Of a stretch of DNA of 64,000 nucleotides, positions 38,473-46,622 are shown piece after piece (positions within the stretch are counted from its first letter, which is position 1; the number at the start of each line of letters is the position of its first letter). Under the pieces are notes generated by a model. The model saw only the letters and a program-made list of their open reading frames with translations. It was not told the DNA's origin and made no database searches. The stretch spans positions 1,612,001-1,676,000 of the forward strand of contig NZ_CP113432.1 of the NCBI RefSeq assembly GCF_026686735.1, given 5' to 3'. Source of the DNA: Pseudomonas triclosanedens. Its GTDB lineage: Bacteria; Pseudomonadota; Gammaproteobacteria; Pseudomonadales; Pseudomonadaceae. Both the position numbers and the translations under genes were made by a program.

Positions 38473-39378
38473 ATGCAGCAATCCCGGCCGTTCGCCCTGG
38501 CGTGTCTGGTGTTGGCCATGGCGCTCTGGGGCAGTTCCTTCATTGCACTGAAATTCGCCTTCCAGGAAATGCCGGCTATGTGGGTGATTTTCGCGCGCAT
38601 GGCCCTCGGCAGTCTGATCTTCCTCGTCGCCTGGCGCTGGCGTGGGCGAATCGATTACCGGCCGGGCGACTGGAAATGGCTGCTCGCGCTGGCAGCATGC
38701 GAGCCGTGCCTGTATTTCATCTTCGAATCCCTCGCGCTACAGCACACCAGCGCCGCCCAGGCCGGCATGATCACGGCACTGTTGCCGCTGCTGGTGGCGA
38801 TGGGGGCGTTCTTCCTGCTGCGCGAGAAGATCGCCCGCAACACGTGGCTGGGCTTCGCCCTGGCGGTGCTCGGCGCGCTGTGGCTGACCCTGGCCAGTGA
38901 GGCGAATGGGCATGCGCCCAATCCGCTTCTGGGCAACTTTTACGAGTTGCTGGCGATGCTCTGCGCCACCGGCTACACCTTGCTGCTCAAGCATCTGTCG
39001 GCGCGCTATTCGCCGTTCATCCTGACGGCCATGCAGGCGTTCATCGGTTCACTGTTTTTCCTGCCGTTGGCGCTGGTCAGTTCCGGATTGCCGAGCATGC
39101 CCGGCATCAGCGGCCTGCTGGCGCTGGTCTATCTTGGCAGCGTGGTGACCGTAGGTGCCTACGGTCTCTACAACTTCGGCGTCAGCCGCCTGCCGGCGAG
39201 CCAGGCGACCGGCTTCATCAACCTGATCCCGGTGTTCACCCTGATCTTCGCTGCGCTGCTGCTCGGCGAGGTGCTTACCGGCCAGCAGGCGCTGGCGGCT
39301 GCGCTGGTGTTCGCCGGGGTCGGCCTCAGCCAGTGGCGCAGCGCGTCGCCCACCGCACCGGCCGGCGTACTGGACTGA
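38473..39378 (+). CDS. EamA/DMT-superfamily exporter
   Basis: A 301-residue inner-membrane protein of ten helices in two EamA repeats: LVLAMALWGSSFIALKFAF at the N-terminus and a second repeat starting GNFYELLAMLCATGYTLLLKHLSARY, with the conserved PVFTLIFAALLLGE. Members export amino acids or small metabolites. The next two genes, 26 and 36 bp apart, encode a cysteine-desulfhydrase-like PLP enzyme and an Asp/Glu racemase-like protein, so an amino-acid (possibly cysteine-related) export role is suggested by context only. ATG 38473 has GGAGCG upstream. Confidence 0.88.
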   Translation: MQQSRPFALACLVLAMALWGSSFIALKFAFQEMPAMWVIFARMALGSLIFLVAWRWRGRIDYRPGDWKWLLALAACEPCLYFIFESLALQHTSAAQAGMITALLPLLVAMGAFFLLREKIARNTWLGFALAVLGALWLTLASEANGHAPNPLLGNFYELLAMLCATGYTLLLKHLSARYSPFILTAMQAFIGSLFFLPLALVSSGLPSMPGISGLLALVYLGSVVTVGAYGLYNFGVSRLPASQATGFINLIPVFTLIFAALLLGEVLTGQQALAAALVFAGVGLSQWRSASPTAPAGVLD

Positions 39379-39404
39379 CCCACAGCCAACGGAGAGGTAT
39401 CGAC

Positions 39405-40505
39405 ATGCCCGCCCAAGACCGCAACTGGACCCGCGAGGCCATCCGCATCATCGAGGCGGATTTCCAGCGCTGTGCCGACACCCACCTAGTCCCGCTGGAG
39501 ATGCCGGGGCTGCCCGGCGTCGACCTGTATTTCAAGGACGAGTCCAGCCATCCCACTGGCAGTCTCAAGCATCGCCTGGCGCGCTCGCTGTTCCTGTATG
39601 CGCTGTGCAACGGCTGGCTGCGCCCCGGTGCGCCGGTGATCGAAGCGTCCAGCGGTTCCACGGCGATTTCCGAGGCGTACTTCGCGCGGCTGCTGCGCTT
39701 GCCGTTCATTGCCGTGGTGCCGGCTTCCACCTCGAAGGAGAAGATCGCGCAGATCGCCTTCTACGGCGGCCAGTCGCACCTGGTGGAAGACCCGACGCAG
39801 ATCTATGCCGAATCCGAACGGTTGGCCAGGGAAACCGGCGGCCACTTCATGGACCAGTTCACCTACGCCGAGCGCGCCACCGACTGGCGGGCGAACAACA
39901 ACATCGCCGAATCGATCTTCCAGCAGATGCGCCATGAGCGCTTCCCGGAGCCGGCCTGGCTGGTCTCCAGCCCCGGCACCGGCGGAACCCTGGCGACTCT
40001 CGGACGCTTCGCCCGCTACCGCCGCCATGACACCCGGGTGATGTGCGCCGATGCCGAGCGCTCGGTGTTCTTCGATTGCTACTGCAGCGGCGACCGCGAC
40101 CTGTCGCTGAGCTACGGCTCGCGCATTGAGGGTATTGGCCGGCCGCGCGTCGAGGCGTCGTTCCTGCCCGAGGTGATCGATGCCTGCTGCAAGGTGCCCG
40201 ATGACCTTTCGCTGGCGGCCATGCACTACCTGGCGCAGCGGCTGGGGCGGCGTGTCGGTGGCTCCAGCGGCACCAACCTGATCGGTGCGCTGCTGGTCGC
40301 CCGGCAGATGGTGGCCCGTGGTGAGAGCGGCTCGGTGGTGACCATTCTCTGCGACAGTGGCGAGCGCTACGAGACCACCTACTACAACCCGCTCTGGCTG
40401 ATTTCCCAGGGCTTCGACCTCGATCCGCTGATCGCCGCGGTGCGTGAGTGCGCGGAAGAGGGCAGCGGATTGCCCGGGGAGATTCCCGCGCATGGCCTTT
40501 GCTGA
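39405..40505 (+). CDS. PLP-dependent Cds1-like L-cysteine desulfhydrase (cysteine synthase fold)
   Basis: A 366-residue fold-type II PLP enzyme. The cofactor Lys is in SHPTGSLKHRLARS and the phosphate loop is SSPGTGGTLATLG. The sequence FKDESSHPTGSLKHRLARSLFLYALCNGW and EASSGSTAISEAYFARLL closely recall mycobacterial Cds1, which degrades L-cysteine to H2S, pyruvate and ammonia; cysteine synthase or cystathionine synthase activity cannot be excluded by motifs alone. ATG 39405 has GGAGAGG 7 nt before it; an upstream frame from 39333 is rejected. It lies in a likely operon with the DMT exporter and the racemase-family gene. Confidence 0.82.
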   Translation: MPAQDRNWTREAIRIIEADFQRCADTHLVPLEMPGLPGVDLYFKDESSHPTGSLKHRLARSLFLYALCNGWLRPGAPVIEASSGSTAISEAYFARLLRLPFIAVVPASTSKEKIAQIAFYGGQSHLVEDPTQIYAESERLARETGGHFMDQFTYAERATDWRANNNIAESIFQQMRHERFPEPAWLVSSPGTGGTLATLGRFARYRRHDTRVMCADAERSVFFDCYCSGDRDLSLSYGSRIEGIGRPRVEASFLPEVIDACCKVPDDLSLAAMHYLAQRLGRRVGGSSGTNLIGALLVARQMVARGESGSVVTILCDSGERYETTYYNPLWLISQGFDLDPLIAAVRECAEEGSGLPGEIPAHGLC

Positions 40506-40541
40506 GCGCAAGGGATACATCTGAACAAGGAAAGACCTGAA

Positions 40542-41231
40542 ATGAACACCATTGGCCTGATCGGCGGAATGAGCTGGGAATCCACCATTCCGTACTACCG
40601 GCAGATCAACCAGACCATCAAGGAACGCCTGGGCGGGCTGCACTCGGCGAAGATCGTGCTGTACAGCGTCGACTTCCACGACATCGAGCGCCTGCAGCAT
40701 GCCGGCGACTGGGACGCGGCCGGGCGGATGCTGGCCGATGCGGCGCGCGCGCTGAAGGCCGCGGGCGCGGACTTCCTGGTGCTGTGTACCAACACCATGC
40801 ACAAGGTCGCGCCAGCCATCGAGGCGGCAGTGGACATCCCTCTGCTGCACATTGCCGACCCGACTGCGGAGGCGATCCGCGAGGCGGGGATCACGACGGT
40901 CGGCCTGCTGGGAACGCGCTTCACGATGGAGCAAGCATTCTACAAGGACCGCCTGGCCGAGCGCTTCGGGTTGCAGGTGCTCACGCCCCCGGACAAGGAG
41001 CGCGAGGTGGTGCACCGGATCATCTACGAAGAACTCTGCCTGGGGCGGATTCTCGATGAATCGCGCGAGGCGTATCGGCAAGTGATTGCCTCGCTGCAAG
41101 AGCGCGGCGCCCAGGCGGTGATCCTCGGCTGTACCGAGATTTCCCTGCTGGTCGGCCCGCAGGATGCGAAGGTGCCGCTATTCGATACCACCGCCATCCA
41201 TGCGCGCCAGGCTGCTGAACGCGCGCTCTGA
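40542..41231 (+). CDS. Aspartate/glutamate racemase family protein
   Basis: A 229-residue cytosolic enzyme of the cofactor-independent amino-acid racemase family (RacX/YgeA branch). The two catalytic cysteines are Cys82 (LCTNTMH) and Cys197 (LGCTEIS), both intact; GLIGGMSWEST at the N-terminus is characteristic. RacX/YgeA members have broad amino-acid racemase activity, so the substrate is not predicted here. It follows the Cds1-like gene by 36 bp and is ended by a hairpin at 41237, closing a three-gene unit. Confidence 0.9.
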   Translation: MNTIGLIGGMSWESTIPYYRQINQTIKERLGGLHSAKIVLYSVDFHDIERLQHAGDWDAAGRMLADAARALKAAGADFLVLCTNTMHKVAPAIEAAVDIPLLHIADPTAEAIREAGITTVGLLGTRFTMEQAFYKDRLAERFGLQVLTPPDKEREVVHRIIYEELCLGRILDESREAYRQVIASLQERGAQAVILGCTEISLLVGPQDAKVPLFDTTAIHARQAAERAL

Positions 41232-41236
41232 AACTG

Positions 41237-41254
41237 GGCGGGGATAACCCCGCC
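41237..41254 (+). terminator. Hairpin between convergent racemase and lipoprotein genes
   Basis: Stem GGCGGGG (41237-41243) / CCCCGCC (41248-41254) with loop ATAA, 5 bases past the racemase stop and 10 before the lipoprotein stop on the other strand. Confidence 0.75.
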
Positions 41255-41263
41255 ACGGGGTGG

Positions 41264-41932
41264 TCAGTCGCCGCTGGAACCGCCCGGGTAGGCGCAGCCG
41301 TGCATGACCTGGCTGTCCACGCGCAGCTCGGCGGAGAGGTTGCTCAGTGCGCCGCTCATGCCGTCCTGGCAACGTGCCGGGGCGACCCACAGCTCCAGCT
41401 TCTCGCCGTTGGCTTCGCTGGAGTAGCTGGTGCTGCCGTTGGGCAGGCCTTCCGCGATGTAGGGCACTACCAGCGAGGGTTTGCCGGGCTGTTCGAGCAG
41501 CAGGCCCTGGTTGTTGATCAGCACGCTCCAGCCCGGCTCATTGCCGTGGGCGCGGACGATGCTGCGCTTGAAGTTCGGGTCGTCGCAGCCGGCGCCTTCA
41601 TTCTGCAGACGGTACAGCTTGCTGACTTCCAGCTTGCCGTCGGTGCCGGCGGCGGTGCTGCCGCTGAAGTTTCCGCGCAGGTCGACGAACAGGGTGCTGG
41701 CACCATCCTCGAAGAGGGTCTTGGCTTCACGGGGCAGGCCGGTGTTGCCGCTATCCTCGATACTGAAGCGGCGTTGCTCGCTGCAACTGCGGAAGACCAG
41801 CTTGCCGTCCTGCTGGCTCAGTTCGCCCTGCAGGCGGGTGCTGGCGTTAAGGTCGGTCTTGTCGGGTGTCCACACCTGGCAGGCGGCGAACAGAGGTAGC
41901 AGGCTGTAGAGGATGAAACGGCTGGATCGCAT
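41264..41932 (-). CDS. Putative lipoprotein, COG3650-like
   Basis: A 222-residue predicted lipoprotein with lipobox LFAAC (Cys18). The pattern VFRSCSEQRRFSIEDSG, FVDLRGNFSG, and RAHGNEPGWSVLINNQG matches the COG3650 family of uncharacterised envelope proteins; GNEPGW is its most conserved motif. Further Cys at 49, 116, 188 and 212 could form disulfides. It has no operon partner. Function unknown. Confidence 0.8.
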   Translation of the reverse strand: MRSSRFILYSLLPLFAACQVWTPDKTDLNASTRLQGELSQQDGKLVFRSCSEQRRFSIEDSGNTGLPREAKTLFEDGASTLFVDLRGNFSGSTAAGTDGKLEVSKLYRLQNEGAGCDDPNFKRSIVRAHGNEPGWSVLINNQGLLLEQPGKPSLVVPYIAEGLPNGSTSYSSEANGEKLELWVAPARCQDGMSGALSNLSAELRVDSQVMHGCAYPGGSSGD

Positions 41933-42009
41933 GGACGGACTCCCTCGAAAGTGGGCTCACGTTACCGAGCGAGGCCGGGCATCTCAAGGACTTGTGCAGG
42001 AGAAAGTCG

Positions 42010-42408
42010 ATGATTCGTTGCAAGCGAGCCTATGAGCCGGCGGCCGCGGAAGACGGCCAGCGGGTGTTGGTGGACCGCCTCTGGCCAAGGGGCATCCGCA
42101 AAGAGGCGCTGCATCTGGAGCACTGGGCCAAGGACGCATCGCCGTCCAATGAACTGCGTCAGCGCTTCCATCATGACCCGAGCCTGTTCGAGGAGTTTCG
42201 AACGGCCTATCACGCTGAGTTGAACGCTCACCCGGAGCACTGGATGGGCCTGCTGGACCTGGCCCGCAAGGGTACGCTGACGCTGCTCTATGGCGCGAAG
42301 GATGAGGAACACAACAACGCGCGGGTGCTGGCGGAATTCCTCGAAGACGAGTTGGAGAAACAGGCCGAGGGGAGTTCGCCGGTCTGCTATGCGGGGAAGA
42401 CCGAGTGA
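42010..42408 (+). CDS. DUF488 family protein
   Basis: A 132-residue cytosolic protein with the DUF488 signature RVLVDRLWPRGIRKEALHLEHWAKDASPSNELRQRFHHDP and a C-terminal LTLLYGAKDEEHNNARVLAEFLE. The conserved Arg/Trp motifs resemble nucleic-acid-acting or phosphatase-like folds, but no activity is established. ATG 42010 is preceded by AGGAGAAAG; an earlier ATG at 41992 lacks similarity. It is a stand-alone gene. Confidence 0.88.
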   Translation: MIRCKRAYEPAAAEDGQRVLVDRLWPRGIRKEALHLEHWAKDASPSNELRQRFHHDPSLFEEFRTAYHAELNAHPEHWMGLLDLARKGTLTLLYGAKDEEHNNARVLAEFLEDELEKQAEGSSPVCYAGKTE

Positions 42409-42531
42409 GGTTCCGTTCGCGAGCCTGCGCGCCAGTTGGCTCGCGGAGCCGCAGGATGGGTGGAGCGAGGTGCTACCCGCCGGCAACGCTCACCGGTTCG
42501 TCGATGGATATCGCGTCGCTCCACGCCACCG

Positions 42532-43131
42532 TCACCAGATTTTGTAGACCTGCCCGGTCTGCGCCCCTTCTACGCTGCGAGCGAAGCCCAGCGCCGCGTC
42601 CGCAGCCGGAACCGGCTTGAAGCCACGGAAGAACGGTGCGTAGCTCTCCATCGACTCCACCAGCACGTTCGGGCTGACCACGTTGATCCGCTGGCCGCGC
42701 GGCAGCTCCAGCGCGGCGCTGCGTGCGAAGCCTTCCAGCGCGCCGTTGACCAGGCTGGCCGAACTGCCCAGGACGATCGGCTGCTCGCTGAGAATGCCAC
42801 TGGTGAGGGTGAAGGAGGCGCCGTCGTTGGCGTAGCGGCTGCCGATGAGTACCAGGTTCACCTGCCCCATGAGCTTGTCTTTCAGGCCGACCGCCATCTC
42901 CTCTTCGCCCATTTCGTCGAGCTGGCCGAAATGCACTTTGCCGGCGGCGCTGACCAGTGCGTCGAAGCCGCCGGTCTGCTCGAACAGCGCGCGGATCGAC
43001 GCGCTATCGGTGATGTCCACCCGCAGGTCGCCGCTATTGCGGCCGACGCGGATGATTTCGTGGCGCTGGCCCAGTTCAGCCTCAACCGCCTTGCCCAGGG
43101 TGCCGCTGGCACCGATCAGGATGATTTTCAT
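42532..43131 (-). CDS. Short-chain dehydrogenase-like protein lacking the YxxxK pair
   Basis: A 199-residue Rossmann protein. The nucleotide motif is GASGTLG (residues 8-14), with SAAG at 62-65 replacing NNAG. Where classical SDRs have YxxSK, this sequence reads ASLVNGALEGFARSAALEL, so the catalytic Tyr and Lys are replaced by Ala and Asn. This matches a divergent SDR subgroup with altered active sites rather than random decay, since the rest of the frame is intact. It is divergently arranged with the LysR regulator at 43226, the usual layout for a LysR target gene. Confidence 0.85.
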   Translation of the reverse strand: MKIILIGASGTLGKAVEAELGQRHEIIRVGRNSGDLRVDITDSASIRALFEQTGGFDALVSAAGKVHFGQLDEMGEEEMAVGLKDKLMGQVNLVLIGSRYANDGASFTLTSGILSEQPIVLGSSASLVNGALEGFARSAALELPRGQRINVVSPNVLVESMESYAPFFRGFKPVPAADAALGFARSVEGAQTGQVYKIW

Positions 43132-43225
43132 GAAAGCTCCGAGGGGATTTGTAGGGAAGACGGGGCCAGTCTAGAGTGGCATTTCGTTGTGATAATCCTG
43201 CCAATTGACAACCTTTGGTTTTCAT

Positions 43226-44155
43226 ATGGAAACAATAGCCGGCGATCTGGAAGACCTTTCCGCCTTCGCCATCCTGCTGGAAAGCGGCAGTTTCACCCGT
43301 GCCGCGGAGCGCCTGGGATGCAGCAAGGGGCAACTGTCGAAGCGCATATCGGCGCTCGAGCACGCGCTGGGAACGACACTGCTGCACCGGACCACCCGGC
43401 GCCTGTCGCTGACGGCCGCTGGCACGGCGCTACTGCCGGAAGTGCAGGCACTCAACGCCCAGGCATCGCGGGCGCGGCGCGCAGTGCTGGCGTTGCAGGA
43501 AGAAGCCCAGGGTACGGTACGCCTGAGTGTGCCGGTGTCTCTGGGGGAGACTTTCTTCGATGCCTGGCTGATGGAGTTTTCCCGTGAGTACCCGGACATT
43601 CGCCTGGAGCTGGATCTGTCCAACGAGCGCCGCGACCTGGTGGCGGATGGCTTCGACCTGGCCATTCGCTCCGGCAGCATGGCCGGTGACGAGCGCCTGG
43701 TGGCGAGGCCGCTGTTCGCCTTGCAGGAACTGACCTGCGCGACGCCGGCCTACCTGGAGGAACACGGCGCTCCGACATCGCCGGCGGAGCTGGGCGGGCA
43801 CTCCTGCCTGCAGAACACCCACTACCCGGATCATGACGTCTGGCTTTACCAGCGTCGCCATGAGCTGTTCCGGGTGTCCGTCGGCGGCGTGCTGGCGAGC
43901 AATCACTACACGTTGCTGAAGAAGGCCGCGCTGGCGGGGGCGGGCATCAGCCGACTGCCCTCCTACATGATTCAGCAGGAACTGGCCGAGGGCCGCCTGG
44001 TCTGGCTGTTGCGCGACTATCAGACCCGCACCCAGCCGGTGTTTCTCATCCATCCCTACCAGGGGCGCCTGCCGCGCCGCACGCAGTTGCTGGCCGACTA
44101 TCTGTTGCGCTGGTTCGAGCGCAGTCGCCGGCAGTTGGTGGCACTGGAGGGCTGA
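43226..44155 (+). CDS. LysR-family transcriptional regulator
   Basis: A 309-residue LTTR. A winged helix-turn-helix occupies residues about 8-66 (LSAFAILLESGSFTRAAERLGCSKGQLSKRISALEHALGTTLLHRTTR), followed by the periplasmic-binding-like effector domain (GTVRLSVPVSLGETFF onward). It belongs to the large CrgA-like subgroup. It is divergent from the SDR-like gene with a 94-bp shared region, so it probably controls that gene and itself. ATG 43226 is chosen; a TTG at 43205 is possible but less likely. The effector is unknown. Confidence 0.92.
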   Translation: METIAGDLEDLSAFAILLESGSFTRAAERLGCSKGQLSKRISALEHALGTTLLHRTTRRLSLTAAGTALLPEVQALNAQASRARRAVLALQEEAQGTVRLSVPVSLGETFFDAWLMEFSREYPDIRLELDLSNERRDLVADGFDLAIRSGSMAGDERLVARPLFALQELTCATPAYLEEHGAPTSPAELGGHSCLQNTHYPDHDVWLYQRRHELFRVSVGGVLASNHYTLLKKAALAGAGISRLPSYMIQQELAEGRLVWLLRDYQTRTQPVFLIHPYQGRLPRRTQLLADYLLRWFERSRRQLVALEG

Positions 44156-44195
44156 CGAAGGCCGCTTCTGGGGGCGTTCGGCGCCGGAGAGGTTC

Positions 44196-44251
44196 GTTCA
44201 GCGTTGGTTCAGAGAGGGTTCAGGGGGAGTTCAGGGGCAGGACCGTAGCAT
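44196..44251 (+). promoter_or_regulatory. Four GTTCAG direct repeats at 11-bp spacing plus possible -10
   Basis: GTTCAG begins at 44196, 44207, 44218 and 44229, exactly 11 bp apart each time, so all copies lie on one DNA face. TAGCAT at 44246-44251 is a possible -10 box, 11 bp after the last repeat. This is the geometry of an OmpR/PhoP-class activator site; pseudomonad PhoP sites are, from memory, GTTCAG-type repeats. The glycine-zipper lipoprotein start is at 44290. Confidence 0.75.
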
Positions 44252-44289
44252 TTGCTCATCCTTTTTGAAAGCCCTTCGAGGTGCTGACC

Positions 44290-44757
44290 ATGAACCGTCC
44301 CACTCTGCTGCTTGCCGCACTGTTCACCACTTCCACTCTGGTCCTGACGGGCTGCGCGTCGAACCTCTCCGGTTCGAGCTACTCCCGCGCTGACGCCCAC
44401 GCCGTGCAGAACGTCCGCATGGGCACCATCGAATCATTGCGTCCGGTGCAGATCGAAGGCACCAAGACGCCCATCGGCACCCTGGCTGGCGCTGCTGTCG
44501 GCGGTATCGCCGGCAACTCCATCGGCGGCGGTCGTGGCAAGGCCATCACCACCATCCTCGGCGGTGTCGCCGGCGGCGCGGCGGGCTCGGCGGTGGAAGA
44601 GGGCATCACCCGTACCCAGGGCGTGGAGATCGTCGTTCGCGAAGACAGCGGCGCTACCCGCGCCTATGTGCAGGCGGTCGATCCGGCCCAGCAGTTCCGC
44701 ATCGGTGATCGCGTTCGCATCATGACCGTCAACGGCGCCAGCCGCGTCGCCCTCTGA
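44290..44757 (+). CDS. Glycine-zipper (SlyB-like) outer-membrane lipoprotein, copy 2
   Basis: A 155-residue lipoprotein with lipobox VLTGC (Cys at about 22). Glycine-zipper segment (GTLAGAAVGGIAGNSIGGGRG ... GVAGGAAGSAVEEGI) and tail TRTQGVEIVVREDSGATRAYVQ...GDRVRIMTVNGASRVAL. It shares most of its mature sequence with the gene at 31899, including the segment AVQNVRMGTIESLRPVQIEGTKTPIG, so the two are paralogues. ATG 44290 is preferred over 44281. The array of GTTCAG repeats upstream suggests control by a two-component activator such as PhoP, as for slyB in enterics (inference). It is followed 14 bp later by a beta-barrel-like gene. Confidence 0.9.
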   Translation: MNRPTLLLAALFTTSTLVLTGCASNLSGSSYSRADAHAVQNVRMGTIESLRPVQIEGTKTPIGTLAGAAVGGIAGNSIGGGRGKAITTILGGVAGGAAGSAVEEGITRTQGVEIVVREDSGATRAYVQAVDPAQQFRIGDRVRIMTVNGASRVAL

Positions 44758-44771
44758 ACGGAGGATGCGCC

Positions 44772-45230
44772 ATGCGCCGCCTTCTGCTCGCTCTGCTGCT
44801 GACCCTCGGCTGTGCTGCCGCCCAGGCCGGCAGCGAGGGCTTCTGGTACCTGCAGACCAGTGTCTACACCACGCACTGGAGCAACGACCCGGAGCACAAC
44901 AACCATCAGGAACTGATCGGCCTGGAGCGCAACCGTGCCGACGGTGTGGTCTGGGGCGGCGCGACCTTCAAGAACTCGTTCAGCCAGCGCTCCAACTATG
45001 CCTACGCCGGCAAGCGCTTCGACTGGGATGGCACGCCGTTCTACGCCAAGGTGACCGGCGGTGCGCTGCAGGGATATCGCGGCGACTATCGCGACAAGAT
45101 CCCGCTCAACCGCTTCGGCGTGGCGCCGGCGATCATTCCGTCGCTTGGCGCCAACCTGGGGCGGGTCGGCACCGAGCTGGTGGTGCTGGGTAATGCGGCG
45201 GCGATGGTGAACGTCGGTGTACGTTTCTGA
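44772..45230 (+). CDS. Small exported beta-barrel-like protein
   Basis: A 152-residue protein with a signal peptide (MRRLLLALLLTLGCAAAQA). The mature part alternates aromatic and polar residues (FWYLQTSVYTTHWS, NSFSQRSNYAYAGKRFDWDG) and ends NVGVRF, a typical C-terminal Phe for outer-membrane insertion. The conserved DPEHNNHQELIGLE motif recalls PagP-like small barrels; homologues are often labelled 'sn-glycerol-3-phosphate transporter', which the sequence does not support. It is probably co-transcribed with glycine-zipper gene 2, 14 bp upstream, and hence perhaps under the same activator. Confidence 0.75.
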   Translation: MRRLLLALLLTLGCAAAQAGSEGFWYLQTSVYTTHWSNDPEHNNHQELIGLERNRADGVVWGGATFKNSFSQRSNYAYAGKRFDWDGTPFYAKVTGGALQGYRGDYRDKIPLNRFGVAPAIIPSLGANLGRVGTELVVLGNAAAMVNVGVRF

Positions 45231-45248
45231 TCACGATCCGCGGACATG

Positions 45249-45283
45249 AAAAGGCGAGGCTCGCGCTGCGGCCCTCGCCTTTT
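45249..45283. terminator. Bidirectional terminator
   Basis: Perfect 11-bp stem AAAAGGCGAGG (45249-45259) / CCTCGCCTTTT (45273-45283) between the barrel gene (+) and the PLP phospho-lyase gene (-). The A4/T4 ends serve both directions. Confidence 0.88.
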
Positions 45284-45299
45284 CGTATTGCCTTGCGGA

Positions 45300-46622
45300 T
45301 CAGCCGGCGACTTCGCCCAGCGCCTGGTCCAGCGTGTCGATGAACAGCTCGGCGTGCTCCTGCTCGAAGGCCAGCAGCGGGCGAATCTTCAGGATGTTCT
45401 CCAGCGGGCCGGCGGCACTGATCAGCACGCCGCGTTCGCGCATGGCGTTGACTACCCGGCGGGTCTGTGTGGCGGCCGGAGTCTTGGCGGTGCGATCGGT
45501 TACCAGTTCCATGCCGAGGAACAGCCCGGCGCCGCGTACGTCGCCCACCAGTTCATGCCGCTCGGCGAGCTTGCGCATGCCGTCCAGAAGGAGCTCGCCG
45601 ATGCGCTGCGAGCGCTGCTGCAGGTGTTCGTCGCGGATCACGTCGAGTACGGCCTGGGCGGCAGCACAGGACACCGGGTTGCCGCCGAAGGTGTTGAAGT
45701 AGCGCACGTTGCGGCCGAAGCTTTCGAGAATGTCCCCGCGCGCGACGACGCCAGCGATCGGCTGGCCGTTGCCCATCGGCTTGCCGAGAGTTACCAGGTC
45801 TGGCACTACGCCGTGGCGCTGGAATCCCCACATGTTCAGGCCGGTGCGGGCGAAGCCGCATTGCACTTCGTCGGCGATGTAGAGCAGGCCTTCCTCGCGA
45901 GCGATTTTCACCGCATCGGCGAGGAAGCCGGCCGGGTCGGGGAACACGCCGTCGCTGGCGAAGATGCCATCGAGCAGCAGCGCGGCAGGCTTGATGCCGT
46001 GGGCGCGCAGGTCGGCAATGGCGGAGCGCACGTCGTCGGCGAGGGCTTTGGCGACGTTCTCCGCGCCCAGGCGGTAGGCATCCGGAGCGCGCACGGTGCG
46101 GGCGTGGGCGGGCAGGGTGATGCCGCTGCCGAGAGCCGGTGAGAGCTCGGAAATATCGCCGGTGACACCGTGGTAGGCGAAGCGCGTGATGATCACGCCG
46201 GTACCACCGGTGTATTGCCGGGCGATGCGCAGGGCGAGGTCGTTGGCCTCGCTGCCGGTGCAGGTGAACATCACCTGGCTCAGTTCGGTGGGGAAGGTGC
46301 CGAGCAGGTCTTCGGCGTAGTCGAGGATGCCTTCCTGGAGGTAGCGGGTGTGGGTGTTCAGCACTGCCGCCTGGCTGGCGATGGCCTGTACCACGCGCGG
46401 GTGGCAGTGGCCGATGGAGGCGACGTTATTGTAGGCGTCCAGGTAGCGGCGCCCTTGCTTGTCGTAGAGCCACACGCCCTCGCCGCGCACAGTATGCAGC
46501 GGGCGTTCGTAGAACAGCCGGTATGCCGGCCCGAGCAGACGCTCGCGGCGTTCGATCAGGTGGCGCTCCTCGTCGCTCAGGCGGTCGGCATCGGCCTGGC
46601 TGAATCCGTTGGGCATGGTCAT
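45300..46622 (-). CDS. Class III PLP enzyme of the AGXT2L phospho-lyase type
   Basis: A 440-residue fold-type I PLP enzyme. The cofactor Lys281 is in VTLGKPMGNGQPIA, a motif strongly associated with ethanolamine-phosphate and 5-phosphohydroxylysine phospho-lyases; Asp251 (DEVQCGFART) holds the pyridine nitrogen. The N-terminus NNVASIGHCHPRVV is typical of the group. The preceding gene, overlapping by 4 nt, is a small-molecule kinase of the hydroxylysine-kinase type, which supports elimination of phosphate from a phosphorylated amino alcohol rather than simple transamination. ATG 46622 has GAGGAG 9 nt upstream. The exact substrate is not determined. Confidence 0.83.
   Translation of the reverse strand: MTMPNGFSQADADRLSDEERHLIERRERLLGPAYRLFYERPLHTVRGEGVWLYDKQGRRYLDAYNNVASIGHCHPRVVQAIASQAAVLNTHTRYLQEGILDYAEDLLGTFPTELSQVMFTCTGSEANDLALRIARQYTGGTGVIITRFAYHGVTGDISELSPALGSGITLPAHARTVRAPDAYRLGAENVAKALADDVRSAIADLRAHGIKPAALLLDGIFASDGVFPDPAGFLADAVKIAREEGLLYIADEVQCGFARTGLNMWGFQRHGVVPDLVTLGKPMGNGQPIAGVVARGDILESFGRNVRYFNTFGGNPVSCAAAQAVLDVIRDEHLQQRSQRIGELLLDGMRKLAERHELVGDVRGAGLFLGMELVTDRTAKTPAATQTRRVVNAMRERGVLISAAGPLENILKIRPLLAFEQEHAELFIDTLDQALGEVAG

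Noticed and set aside
44191..44240. Repeats considered as a CRISPR array
   Set aside because: Repeat unit is 6 bp with 5-bp spacers, far too short, and it lies in a promoter; it fits a response-regulator site.
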